From DAIDKA01 sp036267975 (GTDB taxonomy: Bacteria > Pseudomonadota > Gammaproteobacteria > Steroidobacterales > Steroidobacteraceae), in the NCBI GenBank assembly GCA_036267975.1, contig DATAVA010000007.1, positions 13,968-77,967 of the forward strand: a stretch of DNA of 64,000 bases, given 5' to 3'. The position numbers and the translations under genes are program-made. The notes below the pieces were generated by a model. That model was not told the DNA's origin and searched no databases. It saw nothing but the letters and a program-made list of their open reading frames with translations. How positions within the stretch are numbered: the first letter of the stretch is position 1; every line of letters begins with the position of its first letter. Positions 51,677 to 62,480 of this stretch are shown here, in pieces.

Positions 51677-52213
51677 ATGAGTGACGTCATCGACACTGAA
51701 GGCTTCCGCGCCAACGTCGGCATCGTTTTGATGCGTGGCGACGGACTGGTGTTGCTGGGACGCCGCTCCCGGGGCGGAGGCTGGCAGTTTCCGCAGGGCG
51801 GCATGCAGACCGGTGAGGCACCCGAGCAATCGCTGTTTCGCGAACTTCATGAAGAGATCGGTCTTAATCCGGTAGACGTCGAAGTGGTCGGCGCGACCCA
51901 TGACTGGATTCGCTACCGGCTGCCGGCCCGCTACGTGCGCCGCGACCAGCTACCCTTGTGCATCGGTCAGAAGCAGCGCTGGTTCCTGTTGCGGCTGCGT
52001 GATGAGGCGGCAACATTTGAGTTCACGTCCACCGCGCAGCCCGAGTTCGACCAATGCCGCTGGTCGGGCTGGTGGGAACCGGTGCGCGAGGTGATTTTCT
52101 TCAAGCGCCCGGTGTACGTGCAGATGCTGACGGAGCTTGCGGCCCTGGCGTTTCCGCACGGCGCGCCGCCATTGCCCGCCTGGTGGGAAGAAGCCGCCGC
52201 GCGCGAGCGGTAG
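51677..52213 (+). CDS. rppH: RNA pyrophosphohydrolase RppH
   Basis: The 178-residue Nudix hydrolase begins with the RppH N terminus FRANVGIVLMRGDGLVLLGRRSRGGGWQFPQGG. The Nudix box GGMQTGEAPEQSLFRELHEEIGL keeps the Glu residues that bind metal. KQRWFLLRL and FDQCRWSGWWEPV complete the RppH pattern. It removes pyrophosphate from 5' ends of mRNA and starts decay. It is followed at 3 bases by the DUF6776 protein. Confidence 0.95.
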   Translation: MSDVIDTEGFRANVGIVLMRGDGLVLLGRRSRGGGWQFPQGGMQTGEAPEQSLFRELHEEIGLNPVDVEVVGATHDWIRYRLPARYVRRDQLPLCIGQKQRWFLLRLRDEAATFEFTSTAQPEFDQCRWSGWWEPVREVIFFKRPVYVQMLTELAALAFPHGAPPLPAWWEEAAARER

Positions 52214-52216
52214 ATC

Positions 52217-52933
52217 ATGGCCGAGGCCACCGACAAGTTCGTGATCCGCCGCCACACGCCGGTGCGTACGCTGCTGCTGCGAACGGCGGGCATTCTCATC
52301 GGCCTGTTCGCCCTGTATGTGGTGTTTGAATTTGGTCGCTACAGTGCCGGTTTCGATCGCGCCAAGGCGGCAACCGAGCGCGGCGATCTGCAACAGGTCA
52401 TTGCGGGGCTGAAGAACCAGATCCAGGACCTGCATGCGCAGATGGCGCAGCTGCAGATGCTGCAGGCGGGGGCCGCGCGCGAGCACCAGGAGGTCGGCCG
52501 GGAAATGGCCGAACTGCAGGCGCAGATCGACCGTGACCGGCAGGATCTGGCCGTGTACCGCGGCGTCATCGCGCCAGCCTCCAGCGGCAGTTCCCTGCAG
52601 GTGCAGCAGCTGCGGATCAGCTCCGGTGATGCGCCGCGCCGCTACGTGGCGCACCTGACGCTCATGCAGGGCGGCAAACCGGACGTCACGGTCAACGGGA
52701 GTGTGAGCGTGCGCGTCACCGGCCAGTTGAACGGCGCGACCGCGACCGTTGATGGCACTGGGAGCACCGCCAACGGCGCGGTCAGCTTCCGCTATTACCA
52801 GGGCGTCGATTACCGGATCGAACTGCCGCCGGGGTTTGCGCCGGCGGCCGTGGAAATCACGCTGCGCGACGGCCGCAGCAATGGCACCGTTGGTACCCAA
52901 AGTTTTCCGTGGAGGGTCGATGTTCAACCGTGA
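52217..52933 (+). CDS. inner-membrane coiled-coil protein (DUF6776-like)
   Basis: The 238-residue protein has one N-terminal membrane helix (LLRTAGILIGLFALYVVFEFGRY), a coiled coil (about residues 50-110: LQQVIAGLKNQIQDLHAQMAQLQ, with further heptads) and a C-terminal beta domain (LQVQQLRISSGDAPRRYVAHLTLMQ). This layout resembles the DUF6776 proteins found next to bactofilin genes in gammaproteobacteria; the function is unknown. It overlaps the bactofilin gene by 14 bases, which implies translational coupling and perhaps a shared envelope role. Confidence 0.75.
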   Translation: MAEATDKFVIRRHTPVRTLLLRTAGILIGLFALYVVFEFGRYSAGFDRAKAATERGDLQQVIAGLKNQIQDLHAQMAQLQMLQAGAAREHQEVGREMAELQAQIDRDRQDLAVYRGVIAPASSGSSLQVQQLRISSGDAPRRYVAHLTLMQGGKPDVTVNGSVSVRVTGQLNGATATVDGTGSTANGAVSFRYYQGVDYRIELPPGFAPAAVEITLRDGRSNGTVGTQSFPWRVDVQP

Positions 52934-53291
52934 GTCCCGGGCGCAAACGCGCGTTGACAGCCTCATCGGAGCATCGGCCCGCGTGCACGGGGATGTGGAA
53001 TTCACCGGCGGCCTGCACGTCGAGGGCCATGTATTCGGCGGCGTGCGCGCCTCCGGCAGCGAGGAGTCCTCGGTTTCGGTGAGCGCCACCGGCATTGTCG
53101 AAGGCCCGGTCGTGGCCACACATGTCGTGGTCAATGGCGTCGTTCGCGGCGATGTGATTGCGACCGGCAAGGTCGCGCTCGGCCCGCACGCCCGCGTCGT
53201 CGGCAACCTCCAGTACGGCATGATCGAATCGGCGGCAGGGGCCGAAATCACCGGCACGCTGGTCCAGGCAAAGGCTGCCGCCAAGAGCTAG
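52920..53291 (+). CDS. bactofilin
   Basis: ATG 52920 has GGAGG (52911-52915) just upstream and gives 123 residues. The core (about 13-110) is the beta-helical bactofilin domain: SLIGASARVHGDVEFTGGLHVEGHVFGGVRA and VVNGVVRGDVIATGKVALGPHARVVGNL, with the repeating G-x-V/I-x-G-D rhythm. Bactofilins self-assemble without nucleotide into filaments that scaffold wall enzymes or shape. The membrane protein before it may anchor it. Confidence 0.9.
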   Translation: MFNRESRAQTRVDSLIGASARVHGDVEFTGGLHVEGHVFGGVRASGSEESSVSVSATGIVEGPVVATHVVVNGVVRGDVIATGKVALGPHARVVGNLQYGMIESAAGAEITGTLVQAKAAAKS

Positions 53292-53330
53292 GCTCTGTGG
53301 GCCGCTGTGGGCGCCGATCGGGGCCTGATT

Positions 53331-53358
53331 TTGCCCCTGGCGCCCCTTGGCTTACACT
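53331..53358 (+). promoter_or_regulatory. candidate sigma-70 promoter for erpA
   Basis: TTGCCC at 53331-53336 and TACACT at 53353-53358 are separated by 16 bases and lie 49 bases before the erpA ATG. The match is moderate. No IscR-type binding palindrome was recognised around it. Confidence 0.45.
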
Positions 53359-53406
53359 GTACAAGTACCCATATCTGCCACGGTGGCAGCTGCAGGACTT
53401 CATTCG

Positions 53407-53775
53407 ATGAGTGCTTCGCCCGAAACCCTGACCGATACCCCGATCGCGGCAGCGCTCATTTTTACTGATGCGGCGGCCCGCAAGGTCGGTGACCTGATCA
53501 GCGCCGAGGCCAATCCGAAGCTGATGCTGCGGGTGTACGTGCAGGGTGGCGGGTGTTCGGGGTTGAGTTATGGATTCGAGTTCGACGAGAACCTGCAGGA
53601 TGGGGACCTGTGCGTTGAAAACCAGGGCGTGCGGCTGCTCGTGGATCCGATGAGCGTGCAGTACCTGATGGGTGCCGAAATCGATTACCGCGAAGGCCTC
53701 GATGGCGCGCAGTTCGTGATTCGCAACCCCAACGCCACCACCACCTGCGGGTGCGGGTCCTCCTTCACGGCCTGA
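53407..53775 (+). CDS. erpA: iron-sulfur cluster insertion protein ErpA
   Basis: ATG 53407 gives 122 residues, the usual size of an A-type carrier. The three cluster Cys are present: one in QGGGCSGLSYGFEF and two in TTCGCGSSF at the C terminus. ErpA delivers [4Fe-4S] or [2Fe-2S] clusters to target enzymes, such as those of isoprenoid synthesis. The stop overlaps an ATG (TGATG) that could start ppx. Confidence 0.94.
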   Translation: MSASPETLTDTPIAAALIFTDAAARKVGDLISAEANPKLMLRVYVQGGGCSGLSYGFEFDENLQDGDLCVENQGVRLLVDPMSVQYLMGAEIDYREGLDGAQFVIRNPNATTTCGCGSSFTA

Positions 53776-55358
53776 TGGCCGCGCGACCGCAACTCGCACA
53801 GACTTCGGTCCTCTCAACCTTCCCTTCTCTGCCGCGCTCGCGCATGGCCGCCAATCCGGTTCCCGACATCCTGGCGGCGGTCGATCTCGGCTCCAACAGT
53901 TTCCACATGGTCGTGGCGCGTTATATCCACGGCCAGATCGTCATCATGGATCGCCTGCGCGAAATGGTGCGTCTGGGCGCGGGTGTCGAGGAGAACGGTC
54001 GCATCGACAAGGATGTGGCCGCACGCGCCTTCGCCTGCCTGCAGCGCTTCGGCCAGCGGCTGCGCGACATGCACGCCGACAGCGTGCGCGTCGTCGGCAC
54101 CAATGCGCTGCGCCGCGCGCGCCGCAAGCAGGCCTTCCTCGAACGCGCCCGCGAGGCCCTGGGCCATCCGATCGAAATCATCTCCGGCATGGAAGAGGCG
54201 CGCCTGATCTACTCGGGCGTGGCGCATACGGTGCCGACCGAACCGGGCCGGCGGCTGGTGTGCGACATCGGCGGCGGTAGCACCGAACTCATCATCGGCG
54301 AGGGCAACGAGCCCCTCGAGCTCGAGAGCCTGCAGATGGGCTGCGTCTCCTTGAGCGAGCGCTTTTTCAGCGATGGGAAGCTGTCGATCAAGCGATTGAA
54401 CAGCGCGCGGGTGGCCGCGCGGCTCGAACTTGAGCCCATTCAGGCGGCCTATCGGCGCCGCGGCTGGCAGACATCCTATGGCAGTTCCGGAACGGTGCGT
54501 GCGATTGGCGATGTGGTCCGCGAGCTTGATCCGACCGCGACGGCCATCACCGTCGCCGGGCTGGAGAAGGTATTCCGCCACATCGGCGAGGTCAGCCATG
54601 TGCGCGAGCTGAAGCTCGCCACGCTGACGGAGGATCGCCGCCCGGTGTTTCCCGGGGGGCTTGCGATCCTGATGGAAGTGCTGAGCGTGCTCGAGATCAA
54701 GGAGCTGCGCATTGCGGATGGCGCGATGCGCGAGGGTCTGCTGTACGACATGGTCGGGCGACTCACCGATGAGGATGCCCGCGAGCGCACGGTGCGCGCC
54801 ATGCAGCGTCGCTATCACGTCGATATCGCACAGGCCGAACGCGTGGAAGCCACGGCCCTCGAATTTCTCGAAGCGACACGCGAAGCGTGGAAACTCACCG
54901 ATCCGCTGGCGGACCTGGGCCTCAAGTGGGCCTCGCGGCTGCACGAAATGGGGCTCGATGTCTCCCACAATGGCTATCACCGGCACGGCGCGTATCTGAC
55001 CGAGAACGCCGACATGCCGGGATTCTCGCGCGAGGAACAGCGGCTGCTGGCGCGGCTGATCGGCGGTCACCGTCGCAAGCTCACGCTGGAGGGTCTCGAG
55101 GAGCTCGTGCCACCCTGGGATCGCAGCGCGGTTTACCTGATCGTGCTGCTGCGTCTGTCAGTGCTGCTGCATCGCGGGCGCAGTCCGGCCGCACTGCCGA
55201 ATATCGAACTCAGCGCCAAACCGCGCAGCCTGGAGGTGAAATTTCCGGCACGCTGGCTGCGCGAGCATCCGCTGACCACCGCTGATCTGCAGCAGGAGAT
55301 CGATCATCTGAAGCCGCACGGCCTGCGCCTGCGGGTGTTCAGTACCTCGCGCGCCTGA
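53775..55358 (+). CDS. ppx: exopolyphosphatase
   Basis: The protein of about 527 residues belongs to the Ppx/GppA family: AAVDLGSNSFHMVVARY, RVVGTNALRRARR, ISGMEEARLIYSGVA, CDIGGGSTELIIGEG and SYGSSGTVRAIGDV make the ASKHA nucleotide fold, followed by the C-terminal HD-like region (HEMGLDVSHNGYHRHGAYL). It removes phosphate from polyphosphate ends. The start is either ATG 53775, coupled to erpA, or ATG 53844, which fits homologue length better. Convergent ppk1 ends four bases after it, pairing polyphosphate synthesis and breakdown. Confidence 0.93.
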   Translation: MAARPQLAQTSVLSTFPSLPRSRMAANPVPDILAAVDLGSNSFHMVVARYIHGQIVIMDRLREMVRLGAGVEENGRIDKDVAARAFACLQRFGQRLRDMHADSVRVVGTNALRRARRKQAFLERAREALGHPIEIISGMEEARLIYSGVAHTVPTEPGRRLVCDIGGGSTELIIGEGNEPLELESLQMGCVSLSERFFSDGKLSIKRLNSARVAARLELEPIQAAYRRRGWQTSYGSSGTVRAIGDVVRELDPTATAITVAGLEKVFRHIGEVSHVRELKLATLTEDRRPVFPGGLAILMEVLSVLEIKELRIADGAMREGLLYDMVGRLTDEDARERTVRAMQRRYHVDIAQAERVEATALEFLEATREAWKLTDPLADLGLKWASRLHEMGLDVSHNGYHRHGAYLTENADMPGFSREEQRLLARLIGGHRRKLTLEGLEELVPPWDRSAVYLIVLLRLSVLLHRGRSPAALPNIELSAKPRSLEVKFPARWLREHPLTTADLQQEIDHLKPHGLRLRVFSTSRA

Positions 55359-55361
55359 GTT

Positions 55362-57461
55362 TCACACCACGCTGCCGGGACCGGCCGCATAGTGTTCCAG
55401 CAACTGCTTCTGTGCGCACACCGGATCCGCGGTCCCCGGCTCGCTGCGTACATAACTGCCATCTGGGCGCAGGATCCACGCCTGGGTGTTGTCCGCCAGA
55501 TACAGCTGCAGGTCGCGCACGATGCGCTCGCGCAGCGCGTCGCGCGGCACCGGGAAGCCGACCTCGACACGCCTGAAGAAATTGCGCTCCATCCAATCGG
55601 CGCTGGCGCAGTACAGTTCCGGGTCGCCGCCATTCTCGAAGTAGAACACGCGCGAGTGCTCGAGGAAGCGGCCGATCACCGATCGCACGCTGATGTTCTC
55701 CGAGACCCCCGGCAGGCCCGGGCGCAGCGCGCAGATGCCGCGCACGATGAGATCCACCTTCACTCCGGCGCCGGAGGCGCGATACAGCGCCTCGATGGTC
55801 TGCGGGTCCACCAGCGCATTCATCTTGCAGATCACGCGCGCGGGCCGCCCGGCGCGGGCATGGGCGCCTTCGCGCTCCAGCCGCTCGATCATGCCGGCTT
55901 GCAGGGTGAACGGTGACTGCAGCAGGCGGCCGAGTTTCGGGGTCTGCGTAAGGCTCGTGAGCTGCAGGAAGATCTCGTGCACGTCCTGGCCGATGTCCCG
56001 GTCGCAGGTGAACAGGCCGTAGTCCGTATAGGCGCGAGCGGTGCGCGGGTGATAGTTGCCGGTTCCCAGGTGACAGTAGCGGCGGATGCCCTCAGGCTCA
56101 CGGCGCACGATCATCGTCAGTTTCGCGTGGGTCTTGAAACCGACGACGCCGTACATGACGTGGGCGCCGGCCTCCTGCAGCCGGTTCGACAGCTCGATAT
56201 TGGCTTCCTCGTCAAAGCGCGCGCGCAGTTCGACGATGACGGTCACATCCTTGCCGGCCTGCGCCGCAGCCACCAAGGCATCCACGACCGGCGAGTCATG
56301 GCCGGTGCGGTACAGGGTCTGCTTGATGGCCAGCACCTGCGGGTCCTGCGCGGCCAGGCGCACGAAGTCCATGACCGGTGCGAAGCTCTGGAAGGGATGA
56401 TGCAGCAGCAGGTCCTTGTGGCGAATCACCGAGTACAGATCGGTGGTGCTCGCCAGTCGCCGCGGCAGTCCGGGCGTGAACGGCGGGTACTTGAGGTCCG
56501 GGCGCTGGATCAGGTCGTAGAGTGCCGACAGCCGGTTCAGATTGACGGGTCCGGGCATGCGATACAGATCCACGTCGGCAAGCGCGAACTGCTGCAGCAG
56601 GAAATTGATCATCTCCCTGGGGCAGTCGCGCGCCGTCTCGAGGCGTACGGCGGCACCGTAGCGACGATGGGCAAGCTCGCCCTCCAGGGCGCGCCGCAGA
56701 TCGTCGATTTCCTCCTCATCGACGAACAGGTCGCTGTTGCGGGTGACGCGAAACTGGTAGCAGCCCTTCACCTCGATGCCCGGAAACAGCCGCTGCACGA
56801 AGGCCTGCACGATGCTCGTCAGCAGCACGAAGCCGCGCGGCTGACCGGGTGCGTCATCCGGCAGCGACACGACCCGCGGCAGGGAACGCGGCGCCTGCAC
56901 GATCGCCAGTTCGCTATCGCGCCCGAACGCATCCTTGCCGTCCAGGTGCACGATGAAATTCAGGCTCTTGTTCTGGATGCGCGGGAATGGCCGCGCCGGA
57001 TCGAGGCCCAGCGGGCTCAAGACCGGCTCGACCTCGTTCGCGAAATACTTCTCGAGCCAGCGCCGGGTCTTGGGCGTCCAGGCGGAGCGCGACTGCAGGC
57101 TCACGCCGGCCTGGGCCAGCTTCGGCAAGAGGATCTCGTTGAGACAGCGGTATTGTTCGGCGCACAGGTTCTGCGCCTGGGTGTGAATGCCATCGAGCTG
57201 TTCCGGAATCGACATGGCATCCGGGGTCTGCTGGGTCTTGCCCAGTTCCTGCAGATGCTTCAGGCCTGCGACCCGGATCTCGAAAAACTCATCGAGATTG
57301 CCCGAGCAGATGCACAGGAACTTCAGCCGTTCGAGCAGCGGCTGGGTGTCATCAAAGGCCAGCGCCAGCACCCGGTGATTGAACTCCAGGAAGGAGAGTT
57401 CACGGTTGATGTAACAGCTCGGCGCCTTGAGGTCGGGGACATCCACGTCATAACCATACAC
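55362..57461 (-). CDS. ppk1: polyphosphate kinase 1
   Basis: The 699-residue enzyme polymerises the gamma-phosphate of ATP into polyphosphate. The N-terminal domain shows YINRELSFLEFNHRVL and CICSGNLDEFFEIRVAGL. Then come KQTLYRTGHDSPVVDAL, ELRARFDEEANI, FKTHAKLTMIVRR with the phosphorylated His, CHLGTGNYHPRTARAYTDYG, and the second His region FLEHSRVFYFENGG. All are canonical. The start is GTG 57461. It is convergent with ppx. Confidence 0.96.
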   Translation of the reverse strand: MYGYDVDVPDLKAPSCYINRELSFLEFNHRVLALAFDDTQPLLERLKFLCICSGNLDEFFEIRVAGLKHLQELGKTQQTPDAMSIPEQLDGIHTQAQNLCAEQYRCLNEILLPKLAQAGVSLQSRSAWTPKTRRWLEKYFANEVEPVLSPLGLDPARPFPRIQNKSLNFIVHLDGKDAFGRDSELAIVQAPRSLPRVVSLPDDAPGQPRGFVLLTSIVQAFVQRLFPGIEVKGCYQFRVTRNSDLFVDEEEIDDLRRALEGELAHRRYGAAVRLETARDCPREMINFLLQQFALADVDLYRMPGPVNLNRLSALYDLIQRPDLKYPPFTPGLPRRLASTTDLYSVIRHKDLLLHHPFQSFAPVMDFVRLAAQDPQVLAIKQTLYRTGHDSPVVDALVAAAQAGKDVTVIVELRARFDEEANIELSNRLQEAGAHVMYGVVGFKTHAKLTMIVRREPEGIRRYCHLGTGNYHPRTARAYTDYGLFTCDRDIGQDVHEIFLQLTSLTQTPKLGRLLQSPFTLQAGMIERLEREGAHARAGRPARVICKMNALVDPQTIEALYRASGAGVKVDLIVRGICALRPGLPGVSENISVRSVIGRFLEHSRVFYFENGGDPELYCASADWMERNFFRRVEVGFPVPRDALRERIVRDLQLYLADNTQAWILRPDGSYVRSEPGTADPVCAQKQLLEHYAAGPGSVV

Positions 57462-57492
57462 AAACGGCCATGGGGATTGAAGAAGCTGTTTC

Positions 57493-58830
57493 TCAGCGTG
57501 AGACGAGGCTCGGGGCGGGCGGCGGATTCAGGGAAGCCAGCAGGGGGGCGGACTTGGCCAGGAAATCGGCGCGCTGCGGTCCGTCGATGGGCAGGGCTTC
57601 GGGCAGCTTGATGGTCTGCGGGTTCTTGAACACGCCATTGACCCGATATTCATAGTGCAGGTGCGGGCCGGTCGCGAGACCCGTCATGCCCACATAGGCG
57701 ATGACCTGCCCCTGGGTCACGTGCTCGCCCGGGTGCAGCCCCTTCGCGAAGCGCGAGAGGTGCCCATAGACGGTGGTGATGCCGCGGGAGTGGTCGAGCT
57801 CCACCAAGTTGCCGTACCCCCCGCGGCGGCCGGCGAACAGCACGCGGCCATCGCCCGCGGCCCGCACCGGTGTGCCGATCGGCGCGGCGTAGTCGACGCC
57901 CTTGTGGGCGCGAATGGTATTGAGGATGGGATGCATGCGATGCAGGTTGAACGGCGAGCTGACGCGCGTGAACTCCAATGGTGCACGCAGGAAGGCCTTG
58001 TGCAGGCTGCGGCCGTCCGGCGAATAGTAGTCGGCGTTGCCCGCAGGACCGACGTAGCGCACCGCCAGATATTCCTTGCCCTGGTTGACGAAGCGCGCCG
58101 CCAGCACCGGGCCGTCCTGCAGATATTTGCCATCCTGCAGCACTTCGCTATAGGTGACCGTGAAGGTGTCGCCGGGCCGGATATCGAGCACGAAATCGAT
58201 GTCGTATCCGAAGATGTCGGCCAGGCTCAACGCGGTCTGATCATGGCCGCCGGCGTTGTTCACGGCCTCGAAGAGTGAGGAGTCGATACGGCCGCTGATG
58301 GTGCGCGCGCGGGTGGCCAACGGGTTCTGCAGCACATTCGCGGTGAAGCCCGTGCCCGAGCGGTCGACTTTAAGGGTCTGCTCGATGTTCAGCCGCCGTT
58401 CCAGCCCCAACAGGGCGCCGGACTTCGAGACCAGCGTCAGGGTCTCGCCGGGGTGCAAGGTGTCCAGGTGGGCGCGGATGCCGGGCAGACTGCGCAGCGA
58501 TGCCAGGTCCGACAGGCTCAGGGCCAGGCGGCGAAAGATGTGATCCAGCGTGTCGTTGCGGCTGACGATGACGCGCATGGTCGACAGCTCGCTGGGGGTT
58601 ACCGCGCGCATGACGGTCGCCGATGCGGCTGCCGCCGCCACCTGCGCGGGGGTCCGCGCCGGGGCGGAACTGGCCGCGGGGTACGCTGCCGCAGCGCTGT
58701 GCGGTGGCGCGGTGGCGCGGGTCAGCAGCACGCCCAGGCCCACGATGACCGCAAGTCCGCAGGCGACGGCAACCAGGGTCTGCAGCCGGGTGCGGTTATT
58801 GGCGAATTTCGGCATCTTGCTTTGCGTCAC
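57493..58830 (-). CDS. M23-family murein endopeptidase (MepM-like)
   Basis: The 445-residue protein has an N-terminal membrane anchor (TLVAVACGLAVIVGLGVLLT), an Ala/Pro-rich linker, a LysM/OapA-like region (VSRNDTLDHIFRRLALSLSDL) and the LytM catalytic domain (about 310-420): HKGVDYAAPIGTPVRA, VYGHLSRF and TGPHLHYEYRVNG hold the zinc ligands. It should cleave D,D-cross-links in peptidoglycan to allow growth. The GTG at 58830 or ATG at 58815 could be the start. It is divergent from tyrS. Confidence 0.9.
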   Translation of the reverse strand: MTQSKMPKFANNRTRLQTLVAVACGLAVIVGLGVLLTRATAPPHSAAAAYPAASSAPARTPAQVAAAAASATVMRAVTPSELSTMRVIVSRNDTLDHIFRRLALSLSDLASLRSLPGIRAHLDTLHPGETLTLVSKSGALLGLERRLNIEQTLKVDRSGTGFTANVLQNPLATRARTISGRIDSSLFEAVNNAGGHDQTALSLADIFGYDIDFVLDIRPGDTFTVTYSEVLQDGKYLQDGPVLAARFVNQGKEYLAVRYVGPAGNADYYSPDGRSLHKAFLRAPLEFTRVSSPFNLHRMHPILNTIRAHKGVDYAAPIGTPVRAAGDGRVLFAGRRGGYGNLVELDHSRGITTVYGHLSRFAKGLHPGEHVTQGQVIAYVGMTGLATGPHLHYEYRVNGVFKNPQTIKLPEALPIDGPQRADFLAKSAPLLASLNPPPAPSLVSR

Positions 58831-58865
58831 TCACGCATCGTCTAGACTTGCATGTTTCCGGCGCA

Positions 58866-60092
58866 ATGAGAACCATGGTGGAAGTTAACGAGCAGCTGAC
58901 CCAGCAACTGGCCGAGTACAAGCGCGGCACCCATGAAGTGCTGCCCGAGGCCGAGTTCATCCGCAAACTGGGGCAGAAGCGCGCGCTGCGCATCAAGGCC
59001 GGCTTTGATCCCACGGCGCCGGATCTGCACCTGGGCCATACCGTGCTACTGAACAAGATGCGCCAGTTCCAGCAGCAGGGACATGAGGTCATCTTCCTGA
59101 TCGGTGACTTTACCGGACTCATCGGTGATCCGACCGGCCGCAATGCCACGCGGCCCGCGCTCACAGCGGCGGAAGTGCAGGCCAATGCGCTCACCTACCA
59201 GGCCCAAGTGTTCAAGATCCTGGATCCGGAACGCACCCGTATCGAATTCAATTCGCGCTGGCTGTCGAACATGCCGGCGCCGGATTTCGTGAGAATCGCC
59301 GCGCATTACACCGTCGCGCGCATGCTCGAGCGGGATGATTTCGCGAAGCGCTACAAGGGCGGTCAGCCGATCGCGATCCACGAGTTTCTGTATCCGCTGG
59401 CGCAGGGCTATGACTCCGTCGCACTGAAGGCCGATGTTGAGATGGGCGGCACCGACCAGAAGTTCAACCTGCTGGTGGGCCGCGCGCTGCAGGAGGCCTA
59501 CGGACAGGAGCCGCAGGTGGTCATGACCATGCCGCTGCTGGAGGGCACCGATGGCATCAATAAGATGTCGAAGTCCCTCGGCAATTACATCGGCATTACC
59601 GAAGCACCCGAATCCATGTTCGGCAAGATCATGTCGATTTCGGATGATCTGATGTGGCGGTACTACGAACTGCTGAGTTTCCGCAGCCTGGCCGCCATCA
59701 AGAGCCTGCGCAGTGATGCCACGCAGGGGCGCAATCCCCGCGACATCAAGCTCGAGCTCGCGCTCGAGATAACGGCGCGCTTCCACGGCGAAGCGGCAGC
59801 GCAGGCCGCGCAGCAAGGATTCATGTCCCGGGTCAGTGACAAGGCCGTACCGACGGACCTTGCTCCGGTCGAGATCAGGGTCGAGGCCGCCGGCGTGCGG
59901 ATCGCGAACCTGTTGAAGGCTGCCGGACTGGCCGCCAGCACCTCGGAGGCCAATCGCAAGATCGACGAGGGCGCCGTGAAGCTCGATGGGGCGAGGGTGA
60001 CCGATCGCAACCTGACGTTGCACGTCGGCGCCGACCATGTGCTGCAGGTCGGAACGCGCCGCTATGCCCGGGTGCAGCTGGTCGGCGGCTAA
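58866..60092 (+). CDS. tyrS: tyrosyl-tRNA synthetase
   Basis: The class I synthetase has about 408 residues: FDPTAPDLHLGHTVLLNKM contains the HIGH-type motif (HLGH), FLIGDFTGLIGDPTGR lines the tyrosine pocket, KADVEMGGTDQKFNLL follows, KMSKS is intact (INKMSKSLGNYIG), and a C-terminal S4 domain (ASTSEANRKIDEGAVKLDG) binds RNA. The type is the TyrZ-like group widespread in gammaproteobacteria. ATG 58866 and 58875 are both possible starts. Confidence 0.96.
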   Translation: MRTMVEVNEQLTQQLAEYKRGTHEVLPEAEFIRKLGQKRALRIKAGFDPTAPDLHLGHTVLLNKMRQFQQQGHEVIFLIGDFTGLIGDPTGRNATRPALTAAEVQANALTYQAQVFKILDPERTRIEFNSRWLSNMPAPDFVRIAAHYTVARMLERDDFAKRYKGGQPIAIHEFLYPLAQGYDSVALKADVEMGGTDQKFNLLVGRALQEAYGQEPQVVMTMPLLEGTDGINKMSKSLGNYIGITEAPESMFGKIMSISDDLMWRYYELLSFRSLAAIKSLRSDATQGRNPRDIKLELALEITARFHGEAAAQAAQQGFMSRVSDKAVPTDLAPVEIRVEAAGVRIANLLKAAGLAASTSEANRKIDEGAVKLDGARVTDRNLTLHVGADHVLQVGTRRYARVQLVGG

Positions 60093-60408
60093 GCGCCAAC
60101 GGAACACGCCCCCGTTCCAGGTTATGTGGAATGCCAAGCTCACGGTCAGGTAGCGCGACAGGCCGCAAATTCCCGGCAAAACGTGGTGTCGGGCCGGGCG
60201 CCGCGCCAGGCGCGGCAAGCATTCATCGCAATGGCTTTGATGCGGCGCGATCGGCACGGGATGTTCCCGTATCCGCCCGTCGGCGATACGCCCCGCGTCG
60301 CTGCAGATGAGGCGGCGCCGTCGCGGGCTCAGACACCGCGCAAGGGCCTGTTTTTGCGCCTGCTTGCGGCTCCGGCAGGCTGCCCGAAATTTATTTTGTG
60401 ACACCGCG
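60093..60408. other. intergenic region between tyrS and the rrn promoters
   Basis: This stretch has no supported gene. A small hairpin (GGAAC/GTTCC, about 60101-60118) follows tyrS without a T-tract. Frames on both strands are short, lack ribosome sites and match nothing I know. It probably contains upstream elements of the rrn promoter near its end, where the sequence becomes AT-rich (AAATTTATTTTG, 60388-60399). Confidence 0.4.
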
Positions 60409-60436
60409 TTGACAGCCCAAAGTCCTTGGCTATACT
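60409..60436 (+). promoter_or_regulatory. rRNA operon promoter P1
   Basis: TTGACA (60409-60414, exact consensus) is followed after 16 bases by TATACT (60431-60436) and then a GC-rich discriminator (GCGCGCCC), typical of growth-rate and ppGpp-controlled rRNA promoters. An AT-rich tract just upstream could be an UP element. Confidence 0.8.
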
Positions 60437-60507
60437 GCGCGCCCTCGAGTTGATCGGCGCCGGCGGTAACAGCCCGAAAGCGCAGCAAAACGAGCCCAAA
60501 ATAGGGG

Positions 60508-60535
60508 TTGACGATAGGCGGTAAGCGCTTATACT
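60508..60535 (+). promoter_or_regulatory. rRNA operon promoter P2
   Basis: TTGACG (60508-60513), a 16-base spacer and TATACT (60530-60535) form a second promoter 99 bases after P1, followed by a C-rich discriminator. Two tandem promoters with identical spacing and -10 sequences are usual for rrn operons. Confidence 0.78.
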
Positions 60536-60560
60536 TCGCCCCCCTTTCGAGGGAACACCT

Positions 60561-60594
60561 CCTGGCCCTTTGCGACCAGGACGCTTTTTAAAAA
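60561..60594 (+). promoter_or_regulatory. rRNA leader antitermination site (boxB-boxA-like)
   Basis: CCTGG (60561-60565) pairs with CCAGG (60576-60580) in a boxB-like hairpin, followed at once by CGCTTTTTAAAAA, a close relative of boxA (TGCTCTTTAAAAA). Nus factors and the SuhB/NusB/S10 complex bind such sites to keep polymerase from terminating in rRNA. Confidence 0.6.
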
Positions 60595-60598
60595 TTCG

Positions 60599-60624
60599 GC
60601 AGGTAACTTGTGTGGGGACTCGCG
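60599..60624 (+). other. pre-16S processing stem, 5' strand
   Basis: This segment is the near-perfect reverse complement of 62289-62315, downstream of the 16S gene (15 matched bases, then GGGGA against GGGAA with a bulge, then 6 more). Together they form the long stem that loops out 16S and is cut by RNase III. Confidence 0.75.
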
Positions 60625-60717
60625 TCAATGCCTCGGAAGGAGTGCAGATGACCGAGTGACCAAAGAAGTCCAGCAATGAGTCTTTTTTGAGCCATTCATG
60701 TAGATGATTAAGCACTT

Positions 60718-62254
<1,537 letters not shown>

Positions 62255-62288
62255 AAAAAGACCGAACGCACTTCTGAAGAGTCGGAGG

Positions 62289-62315
62289 CGCGAGTTCCCA
62301 ACACAAGTTACCTGC
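62289..62315 (+). other. pre-16S processing stem, 3' strand
   Basis: Reverse complement of the leader segment 60599-60624; see that entry. It begins 35 bases after the 16S 3' end and precedes tRNA-Ile by 56 bases. Confidence 0.75.
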
Positions 62316-62371
62316 TCGAGTAAACGTGGACGGCAGTCCGTCGTGCTCCAATTGGCGTGCTGCAGAAGTTT

Positions 62372-62448
<77 letters not shown>

Positions 62449-62480
62449 GGTTGCATTTCAATAGTGCGTCCGTTCAGGGA